A stretch of 64,000 nt of DNA. It comes from Aeromicrobium choanae (GTDB lineage Bacteria; Actinomycetota; Actinomycetes; Propionibacteriales; Nocardioidaceae). The notes below the pieces were generated by a model. The model ran no database searches. It was not told the origin of the DNA and saw nothing but the letters and a program-made list of their open reading frames with translations. Location of the stretch: the NCBI RefSeq assembly GCF_900167475.1, contig NZ_LT796768.1:1-64000 (forward strand), written 5' to 3'. Both the position numbers and the translations under genes were made by a program. Shown piece after piece: positions 57,275-64,000 of the stretch. Within the stretch, counting starts at the first letter, position 1, and the number at the start of each line of letters is the position of its first letter.

Positions 57275-59218
57275 TCAGTCCTCCAGGATCTCGCCGGTGG
57301 CCATGTTCACGGCCGGGGCCGGCGGCTCTCCCTCGTGGAGCGCCGCCACGATGGATTCTGCCGTAGCCGGGCCGATCCCGGGCACGACCGTGATTTCCTC
57401 CACGGTCGCGGCACGCAGCTTCTTGAGCGAGCCGAAGTGCTTCATCAGCGCCCGACGCCGGCTGTCGCCGAGCCCCGGCACCGGATCGAGCAGGCTCTCG
57501 ACCATCGACTTGCTGCGCCGCTGGCGGTGGTGGGTGATCGCGAAGCGGTGGGCCTCGTCGCGCACGCGCTGGAGCAGGTAGAGCCCCTCACTGGTGCGCG
57601 GCAGGATCACCGGGTCCTCCTCATCGGGGAGCCACACCTCCTCGAGGCGCTTAGCCAGGCCGCACAGGGCGACGTCCTTGATGCCGAGCGCGTCCATGGC
57701 CTGCTTCGCGGCGGCGACCTGGGGCGGACCGCCGTCGACCACGACGAGCGAGGGCGCGTAGGCGAACCGGCGCGGCTTGCCGGTCTCGGGATCGATGCCC
57801 GGCTCCGCGTCGCCCTGGCGCTCGAGGGCGCGCAGGTGGTGCGTGAACCGGCGCGTGATGACCTCGTGCATCGCGGCCACGTCGCTCTGGCCCTCGTGGC
57901 GCACGGTGAAGCGGCGGTACTCGGACTTGCGCGGCAGGCCGTCCTCGAAGACCACCATCGACGCCACGATCTCGGTGCCCTGCAGGTTCGAGACGTCGAA
58001 GCACTCGATCCGCAGCGGCGGCGAGGGCAGGTCGAGGGCCATCTGGATCTCCTCCAGGGCCCGGCTGCGGGTGGTGAGGTCGCCCGAGCGCTTGAGCTTG
58101 TGGCGGGCGATCGCCTGCTTCGCGTTCTGCTCGACGGTGTCGAGCAGGGCCCGCTTGTCGCCACGGCGCGGGACGCGGATCGTGACCTTCGCCCCGCGGC
58201 GCTCGGAGAGCAGCTCGGCGACCGCCTCGTGGTCGGCGGGCAGCGCCGGGACGAGCACCTCGCGCGGGATCGCCGCGGGTGTGACATCGGCGTACAGCGT
58301 CATCAGGGCGCTCTGCACGAGCTCGGGCAGCCCGGCGTCGTCACCCTTGTCGGCGACCCACCCGCGCTGACCCCGGATGCGACCACCGCGGACGTTGAAG
58401 ATCTGGACGGCGACCTCGAGCGGGTCGTCGACGAAGCCGAGGACATCGGCGTCGGTGCCGTCGCCCAGGACGACCGACTGCTTCTCCAGGACACGGCGCA
58501 TGGCCATCAGGTCGTCGCGGTACTTGGCGGCCAGCTCGTACTCCTGCGCCGCGGCCGCGTCGCGCATGCGCTGCTCGATCCCCCGCTCGAAGCCGGCGGT
58601 CTGGCCGCCCATGAACGAGAGGAAGTCGTCGACGATCTCGCGGTGCTCCTCGGGCGACACGCGCCCGACGCACGGCGCGGAGCACTTGCCGATGTCGCCG
58701 AGCAGGCACGGCCGGCCCGCGGCCTTGGCCCGCTTGAACACCCCCGCGCTGCACGAGCGCATCGGGAACACCCGGAGCAGGGTGTCGACCGTGTCGCGGA
58801 TCGCCCAGGCATGCCCGTAGGGACCGAAGTACCGGACTCCCTTGCGCTGGGCGCCACGCATCACCAGGACGCGCGGGATCTCCTCGCCCACCGTGACGGC
58901 GAGCCACGGGTAGGACTTGTCGTCGCGGTACTTGACGTTGAAGCGCGGGTCGAACTCCTTGATCCAGGAGTACTCCAGCGCCAGCGCCTCGACCTCGGTG
59001 TTGACGACGGTCCACTCCACCGACGCGGCGGTGGTGACCATCTGGTGCGTGCGCGGGTGGAGGTTGCCCAGGTCCTGGAAGTACGAGCTCAGGCGCGGCC
59101 GCAGGCTCTTGGCCTTGCCGACGTAGATGACCCGGCCCTGCTCGTCGCGGAACCGGTAGACGCCCGGGTTGGTCGGGATCTCTCCCGGCCGCGGCCGGTA
59201 GGTGGACGGATCAGCCAC
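57275..59218 (-). CDS. uvrC: Excinuclease ABC subunit C
   Basis: 647 residues. GIY-YIG nuclease ([31 protein letters not shown], split: [19 protein letters not shown], then [12 protein letters not shown]), a UvrB-binding UVR region (about 205-240), the RNase H-like nuclease ([26 protein letters not shown]), and C-terminal helix-hairpin-helix pairs ([30 protein letters not shown]). Makes both incisions in nucleotide excision repair. GGGGGAG precedes GTG 59218. Confidence 0.97.
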   Translation of the reverse strand: MADPSTYRPRPGEIPTNPGVYRFRDEQGRVIYVGKAKSLRPRLSSYFQDLGNLHPRTHQMVTTAASVEWTVVNTEVEALALEYSWIKEFDPRFNVKYRDDKSYPWLAVTVGEEIPRVLVMRGAQRKGVRYFGPYGHAWAIRDTVDTLLRVFPMRSCSAGVFKRAKAAGRPCLLGDIGKCSAPCVGRVSPEEHREIVDDFLSFMGGQTAGFERGIEQRMRDAAAAQEYELAAKYRDDLMAMRRVLEKQSVVLGDGTDADVLGFVDDPLEVAVQIFNVRGGRIRGQRGWVADKGDDAGLPELVQSALMTLYADVTPAAIPREVLVPALPADHEAVAELLSERRGAKVTIRVPRRGDKRALLDTVEQNAKQAIARHKLKRSGDLTTRSRALEEIQMALDLPSPPLRIECFDVSNLQGTEIVASMVVFEDGLPRKSEYRRFTVRHEGQSDVAAMHEVITRRFTHHLRALERQGDAEPGIDPETGKPRRFAYAPSLVVVDGGPPQVAAAKQAMDALGIKDVALCGLAKRLEEVWLPDEEDPVILPRTSEGLYLLQRVRDEAHRFAITHHRQRRSKSMVESLLDPVPGLGDSRRRALMKHFGSLKKLRAATVEEITVVPGIGPATAESIVAALHEGEPPAPAVNMATGEILED

Positions 59219-59236
59219 GGATGCTCCCCCGCCCGC

Positions 59237-62095
59237 TCATGACAGGAGGGGCTTGAGGAACCGGCCGGTGTGCGAGTCGGGATGTGCCGCCACGTCCTCG
59301 GGGGTGCCCTGGGCGACGACCATGCCGCCGCCGCTGCCGCCCTCGGGACCCATGTCGATGAGCCAGTCCGACGCCTTGATGACGTCGAGGTTGTGCTCGA
59401 TGACGATGACCGAGTTCCCGGTGTCGACGAGGCGCTGCAGGACGATGAGGAGCTTGCGGATGTCCTCGAAGTGCAGGCCCGTGGTGGGCTCGTCGAGCAC
59501 GTAGACCGTGCGGCCGGTGGAGCGCTTCTGCAGCTCGGAGGCCAGCTTGACGCGCTGCGCCTCGCCTCCGGACAGCGTGGGCGCGGGCTGGCCCAGACGG
59601 ACGTAGCCCAGGCCGACGTCGACGAGGGTGCGCAGGTGGCGCGCGATCGCGGGGATGGCCTCGAAGAACTCGACACCCTCCTCGATCGGCATGTCGAGCA
59701 CCTCGGCGATCGTCTTGCCCTTGTAGCGCACCTCGAGCGTCTCGCGGTTGTAGCGAGCGCCGTGGCAGACCTCGCACGGCACGTAGACGTCGGGCAGGAA
59801 GTTCATCTCGATCTTGATCGTGCCGTCGCCGTGGCAGGCCTCGCAGCGACCGCCCTTGATGTTGAACGAGAAGCGGCCCTGCTGGTAGCCGCGCATCTTC
59901 GCCTCGGGCGTCTGCGCGAAGAGCTTGCGCACGTGGTCGAAGACGCCCGTGTAGGTGGCCGGATTGGACCGCGGCGTGCGCCCGATCGGCGACTGGTCGA
60001 CGTGGATGACCTTGTCGACCTGGTCGGTGCCCTCGATCGTGCGGTGGCGGCCCGGGATGGTGCGCGCCTTGTAGATCTGGCGGGCGAGCGACGTGTAGAG
60101 GATGTCGTTCACCAGCGTGGACTTGCCCGAGCCCGACACGCCCGTCACCGAGACGAGCTGGCCGAGCGGGAACGCCACGTCGACGTTCCTGAGGTTGTTC
60201 TCACGGGCGCCCTTCACGACGAGCTGACGGCTCTTGTCGCGGGGCCGGCGGACCTCGGGAACCGGGATCGACCTGCGGCCCGACAGGTACGCGCCGGTGA
60301 GCGAGTCGGGGCTGTTGAGCAGGTCCTCGACCGGGCCCGACACGATGACCTGACCGCCGTGCTCGCCCGCGCCGGGGCCGATGTCGACGACCCAGTCGGC
60401 GGCGCGCACGGTGTCCTCGTCGTGCTCGACGACGATCAGCGTGTTGCCCAGGTTCTTGAGCCGCACGAGCGTCTCGATGAGGCGATGGTTGTCGCGCTGG
60501 TGCAGGCCGATCGACGGCTCGTCGAGCACGTACAGCACGCCGACGAGGCCGGCGCCGATCTGGGTGGCGAGCCGGATGCGCTGGGCCTCGCCGCCCGACA
60601 GAGAGCCGGCGGCGCGGTCGAGCGCCAGGTAGTCGAGGCCGACGTCGAGCAGGAACCGCAGGCGCTCGTGGATCTCCTTGAGCACGCGCGCGCCGATCTG
60701 GCGCTCGCGGTCGCTCATGACGAGGTCCTGCAGGAAGTCGGACGCCTCGGCGATCGACAGGTGGCAGACCTCGGCGATGTTCTTGGCGCCGAAGCGCTCG
60801 GACTCGAGCGTGACGGCCAGGATCACGGGCTTGAGGCGGGTGCCGCCGCAGGCGGGGCACGGGACCTCGCGCATGAACCCCTCGAGCCGGTCGCGGCTCG
60901 TGTCGGAGTCGGTCTCGGCGTGGCGGCGCTCGACGAACGCCTTCGCGCCCTCGAACTCCGCCCAGTACGACCGCTGCCGGCCGTAGCGGTTCTTGTACTG
61001 GACGTGCACCTTCGTGGAGTGCCCGTTCAGCAGGGCGTCCTGGAACTCGGGCTTCAGGTCGGCCCACTTGGTGTCGATGTCGAAGCCGAGCTCGTCGCCG
61101 AGCGAGCGCATGAGGCGCAGGAAGTAGTCGGACACCTGGGTGTAGGTCCACGCCGTGATCGCGCCCTCGGCGAGGGTCTTCTCGGGGTCGGGGACGAGGA
61201 GCTCGGCGTCGACCTCCTTGCGCGAGCCGAGGCCGTGGCACTCGGGGCACGCGCCGTACGGGGCATTGAACGAGAACGAGCGCGGCTCGAGCTCGTCGAC
61301 CTGCAGCGGGTGGTCGTTGGGGCACGCCAGGCGCTCGGAGAAGCGGCGTCGACGCGCGGGGTCCTTCTCGTCGAGGCCGACGTAGTCGATGATCACGATG
61401 CCGTCGGCCAGGCCGAGCGCCGTCTCGACGGACTCGGTGAGGCGCTGCTTGGACGAGGGCTTGACCGTGAGGCGGTCGACGACGACCTCGATCGTGTGCT
61501 TCTTCTGCTTCGCGAGCTTGGGCGGCTCGTCGGCGAGCATGATCATCTCGCCGTCGACGATCGCGCGGCTGAAGCCGGACTGCTGGAGCTGGCGGAAGAG
61601 CTCGAGGTACTCGCCCTTGCGGCCGCGGATCACCGGGGCCAGCACCTGGAAGCGGGTGCCCTCCTCGTCGTCCTGGATGCGGTCGACGATCTGCTGGGGC
61701 GTCTGGCGGGCGATCGGCTCGCCGCACGTGGGGCAGTGGGGACGGCCGGCGCGCGCGTAGAGCAGGCGCAGGTAGTCGTAGACCTCGGTGATCGTGCCGA
61801 CGGTGGACCGCGGGTTGCGCGACGTGGACTTCTGGTCGATCGACACCGCGGGCGAGAGGCCCTCGATGAAGTCGACGTCGGGCTTGTCCATCTGACCCAG
61901 GAACTGGCGGGCGTACGCCGAGAGCGACTCGACGTAGCGGCGCTGTCCCTCGGCGAAGATCGTGTCGAACGCCAGGGACGACTTGCCCGAGCCCGACAGG
62001 CCCGTGAACACGATGAGCGAGTCACGGGGCAGATCGACGGAGACATCCTTGAGGTTGTGCTCGCGCGCACCCCTCACCACGAGACGATCGTTCAC
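59237..62095 (-). CDS. uvrA: Excinuclease ABC subunit A
   Basis: 952 residues, two ABC ATPase modules: [14 protein letters not shown] (about 31-44) and [13 protein letters not shown] (about 650), signatures [12 protein letters not shown] and [12 protein letters not shown], and zinc-finger Cys pairs (CPTCGEP..., [20 protein letters not shown]). Damage-recognition subunit. GTG 62095 is 6 nt after TACGCT (complement of 62102-62107), suggesting a leaderless mRNA. uvrC follows after 18 bp. Confidence 0.98.
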   Translation of the reverse strand: MNDRLVVRGAREHNLKDVSVDLPRDSLIVFTGLSGSGKSSLAFDTIFAEGQRRYVESLSAYARQFLGQMDKPDVDFIEGLSPAVSIDQKSTSRNPRSTVGTITEVYDYLRLLYARAGRPHCPTCGEPIARQTPQQIVDRIQDDEEGTRFQVLAPVIRGRKGEYLELFRQLQQSGFSRAIVDGEMIMLADEPPKLAKQKKHTIEVVVDRLTVKPSSKQRLTESVETALGLADGIVIIDYVGLDEKDPARRRRFSERLACPNDHPLQVDELEPRSFSFNAPYGACPECHGLGSRKEVDAELLVPDPEKTLAEGAITAWTYTQVSDYFLRLMRSLGDELGFDIDTKWADLKPEFQDALLNGHSTKVHVQYKNRYGRQRSYWAEFEGAKAFVERRHAETDSDTSRDRLEGFMREVPCPACGGTRLKPVILAVTLESERFGAKNIAEVCHLSIAEASDFLQDLVMSDRERQIGARVLKEIHERLRFLLDVGLDYLALDRAAGSLSGGEAQRIRLATQIGAGLVGVLYVLDEPSIGLHQRDNHRLIETLVRLKNLGNTLIVVEHDEDTVRAADWVVDIGPGAGEHGGQVIVSGPVEDLLNSPDSLTGAYLSGRRSIPVPEVRRPRDKSRQLVVKGARENNLRNVDVAFPLGQLVSVTGVSGSGKSTLVNDILYTSLARQIYKARTIPGRHRTIEGTDQVDKVIHVDQSPIGRTPRSNPATYTGVFDHVRKLFAQTPEAKMRGYQQGRFSFNIKGGRCEACHGDGTIKIEMNFLPDVYVPCEVCHGARYNRETLEVRYKGKTIAEVLDMPIEEGVEFFEAIPAIARHLRTLVDVGLGYVRLGQPAPTLSGGEAQRVKLASELQKRSTGRTVYVLDEPTTGLHFEDIRKLLIVLQRLVDTGNSVIVIEHNLDVIKASDWLIDMGPEGGSGGGMVVAQGTPEDVAAHPDSHTGRFLKPLLS

Positions 62096-62152
62096 CTGTC
62101 CAGCGTACTGAGGTGTCCTGACAGAAACCTCCTGACGAGTAGGGTCGACGCC

Positions 62153-62806
62153 ATGACGTACACGGGAGAGGTCACGGTGGGCGGCGCCCCCGACACCCGC
62201 GAGGCCGGCGACCTGGTGATCACGAAGATCGCCGTGGGACCCATGGCCAACAACGCCTACCTGCTGCGGTGCGCGCTCACCGGCGAGCAGGTGATGATCG
62301 ATGCCGCCGACGAGGCCGGACGACTCCTCGAGCTGGTCGGCGATCGCGGCCTCGCGCGCGTGATCACCACACACCGGCACGCCGACCACTGGCAGGCGCT
62401 CGCGGAGGTCGTGGCCGCGACCGGCGCCGAGACCGTGGCGGGCGAGGACGACGCGGACGAGCTGCCCGTCGAGGTCGACGTCCGGGTCCGCACGGGCGCG
62501 AGGGTGCGGGTCGGTTCGTGCGAGCTCGAGGTGATCGAGGTCGTCGGCCACACGCCCGGCTCGATCGTGCTGGTGTACGACGACCCCGACGGCGTCACCC
62601 ACCTCTTCACGGGCGACTCCCTGTTCCCGGGCGGGGTGGGCCGCACGTGGTCGCCCGACGACTTCATGCGGCTGTGCGGCGAGGTGGAGACCAAGCTGTT
62701 CGCGCGGTACGACGACGACACGTGGTTCTACCCGGGCCACGGCGACGACTCCACGCTGGGCGCGGAGCGACCGAGCGTGCCGGACTGGCGCGCTCGGGGT
62801 TGGTAG
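62153..62806 (+). CDS. MBL-fold metallo-hydrolase (glyoxalase II-like)
   Basis: 217 residues. The metal motif is [12 protein letters not shown] (H-x-H-x-D-H), followed by [29 protein letters not shown] with the bridging Asp, and a final [13 protein letters not shown]is. Layout is that of hydroxyacylglutathione hydrolase-like enzymes; in actinobacteria the thiol would be mycothiol, not glutathione. TAGGGT (62140-62145) is 7 nt before ATG. Divergent from uvrA. Confidence 0.93.
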   Translation: MTYTGEVTVGGAPDTREAGDLVITKIAVGPMANNAYLLRCALTGEQVMIDAADEAGRLLELVGDRGLARVITTHRHADHWQALAEVVAATGAETVAGEDDADELPVEVDVRVRTGARVRVGSCELEVIEVVGHTPGSIVLVYDDPDGVTHLFTGDSLFPGGVGRTWSPDDFMRLCGEVETKLFARYDDDTWFYPGHGDDSTLGAERPSVPDWRARGW

Positions 62807-62816
62807 CCTGCGGCTG

Positions 62817-64000
62817 CTACGCCAGGGTGACGGGCAGGGACTCGATGCCGAAGACGAAGCTGAGCTGGCGGAACTCCAGCTCGGACTCGGGCACTGACAG
62901 GTGCAGGTCCGGGAAGCGGCGCAGCAGCTTCGGCAGGGCGATCCGCAGCTCCATGCGAGCCAGTTCGGCGCCGATGCACCGGTGGATGCCGTGCCCGAAC
63001 GCCAGGTGGCCGCTCGTGGGGATCCGCAGCGGGTCGAAGGCGTCGGCGCCCGCGCCGGCGCTGGACTCGTCACGGTTGGAGGTGCTGAGGGACACCAGCA
63101 GGACGTCACCGGCCTTCACCTGGGTCCCGAACAGCTCCATGTCCTGCTTCGCGAATCGCGGGAACGCGACCTGCACGACGGAGAAGTAGCGCAGCAGCTC
63201 CTCGATGACCCGGTCGAGGGTCTCGCGGTTGCCCGAGCGCACGAGATCGGCGTAGGCCCGATCGCGCGACAGCATGATCGTGCTGAGCGCGATCATCCCG
63301 GCGGTGGTCTCGTAGCCGCCCGTGAACACGCCGTCGGCGAGTCCCGCGAGGTCGCGGTCGCTGATCAGGTCGCCCTCGTCGCGGATGATCTGGCCGATGA
63401 GCCCGGGCCCGGGCTCCTTGCGCTGGCGGGCGACCGCGTCGAAGAGGAACTCACGCTGCTCGGAGACCGCGCCGAAGGCCGCCGCTCCCCCGTTGGTCGC
63501 GTCGAAGCGGGCACTGCCCAGCTTGGAGAACGCCTGCGTGTCCTCGTAGTCCAGGCCCAGCAGCGCGCAGATCGTGTTGAACGGGATGGGAAACGCGAAG
63601 GTCTTCGCGAGGTCGGCGTGGGGGCCGGCCGCCTCGAGGTCGTCGAGCGAGCGGTCGACGATCTGCTCGATCATCGGCTCCAGGCGGGCGAGCCGGCGCA
63701 TCGTGAACTCCGGCGTGATGATCTTGCGCAGCCGGGTGTGCACGGGCGGGTCGGTGAAGCCCAGTCCCCCGATGTCGTCCGACGTCGCGGGCCCGTCCCC
63801 TGAGAACAGGTGGCGGATGTCGGTGGAGTACGTGTCGCGCGCGGTCAGCACCTGGCGCCCCTCCTCGTACCCCGTCACCAGGTAGGCGGTGAAGTCGAAC
63901 GGCAGGTCGAGCCGGTGCAGCGGCTCCTCGCTCCGGATGCGGGCCATCTCGGGGACCGGATCGAGCCCGACGCGCTGCAGCGGAGCCTTCGTGGGCTCGG
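62817..64000 (-). CDS. Cytochrome P450 (5' end beyond the window)
   Basis: About 394 codons are visible and the frame stays open to the right edge (reading [17 protein letters not shown] before the internal Met), so the start is outside. Seen: I-helix [17 protein letters not shown] with the ETT oxygen-activating motif, the K-helix ExxR in [10 protein letters not shown], and the heme loop [19 protein letters not shown] with the proximal Cys. A bacterial class I P450; substrate unknown. No ferredoxin gene is visible beside it. Confidence 0.95.
   Translation of the reverse strand, partial: EPTKAPLQRVGLDPVPEMARIRSEEPLHRLDLPFDFTAYLVTGYEEGRQVLTARDTYSTDIRHLFSGDGPATSDDIGGLGFTDPPVHTRLRKIITPEFTMRRLARLEPMIEQIVDRSLDDLEAAGPHADLAKTFAFPIPFNTICALLGLDYEDTQAFSKLGSARFDATNGGAAAFGAVSEQREFLFDAVARQRKEPGPGLIGQIIRDEGDLISDRDLAGLADGVFTGGYETTAGMIALSTIMLSRDRAYADLVRSGNRETLDRVIEELLRYFSVVQVAFPRFAKQDMELFGTQVKAGDVLLVSLSTSNRDESSAGAGADAFDPLRIPTSGHLAFGHGIHRCIGAELARMELRIALPKLLRRFPDLHLSVPESELEFRQLSFVFGIESLPVTLA

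Noticed and set aside
59270..62806. 1178-residue plus-strand ORF ending with the MBL gene
   Set aside because: Only its last 217 residues are real; the rest is antisense to uvrA.

Overview
The window is dense, high-GC bacterial chromosome with an actinobacterial gene set: RbpA, WhiA, OpcA, the SufR-BD-Rieske-CSUT operon, dodecin, DUF3099, DUF2510 and SURF1/CtaA/CtaB. The gene order (uvrA-uvrC-rapZ-yvcK-whiA-gap-pgk-tpiA-secG, then tkt-tal-pgi-zwf-opcA-pgl, ctaB, ctaA with an ABC pair, then suf) is that of Actinobacteria. Overall content suggests Propionibacteriales/Nocardioidaceae (Aeromicrobium- or Nocardioides-like); the genus is inference. Almost all of it is core chromosome. No insertion sequence, prophage or CRISPR array was seen.

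Layout. 1-0.85 kb is accessory: the tail of an HNH endonuclease, a small Cys-rich protein, and a frameshifted colicin-immunity-like gene. 1.0-6.2 kb: enoyl-CoA hydratase/isomerase with a TetR regulator, SNF2-type helicase, small membrane proteins, S51 peptidase. 6.3-6.8 kb: tRNA-Leu(GAG), a promoter-plus-terminator pair that may define a small RNA, and a phased array of DnaA-box-like TCCACA elements. 6.8-14.3 kb: DUF445, DUF937, zinc peptidase, CPBP protease, HrpA helicase, FKBP. 14.3-20 kb: alcohol dehydrogenase, a pair of acyl-CoA dehydrogenases behind palindromic operators, peptide deformylase, SpoU methyltransferase, PEBP protein. 20-27.3 kb: lytic transglycosylase/SPFH/NfeD/ABC operon, SerB, dodecin, DUF3099, SURF1, ABC-F. 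27.5-34 kb: complete suf operon for Fe-S cluster assembly with its own SufR. 34-38 kb: lipoprotein, secreted protein, LigD-type polymerase and ATP-dependent DNA ligase. 38-42.5 kb: ABC exporter, heme A synthase (ctaA), GNAT, heme O synthase (ctaB). 42.6-50.6 kb: pentose-phosphate operon. 50.6-62.1 kb (minus strand): glycolytic, regulatory and UvrAC genes. 62.1-64 kb: MBL-fold hydrolase and a P450 that runs off the right end.

Working together: tkt/tal/pgi/zwf/opcA/pgl and gap/pgk/tpiA put most sugar-phosphate interconversion in 12 kb, beside YvcK, RapZ and WhiA. CtaA, CtaB and SURF1 serve cytochrome oxidase. The suf genes supply Fe-S clusters.

Three less obvious signals stand out. A 27-codon small ORF with a perfect Shine-Dalgarno lies between pgk and tpiA and is joined to both by ATGA overlaps. 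A symmetric TAGGTTA -10 element appears to serve two divergent leaderless genes at 19.46 kb. Many genes have a TANNNT -10 about 5-7 nt before the start codon, implying leaderless mRNAs.
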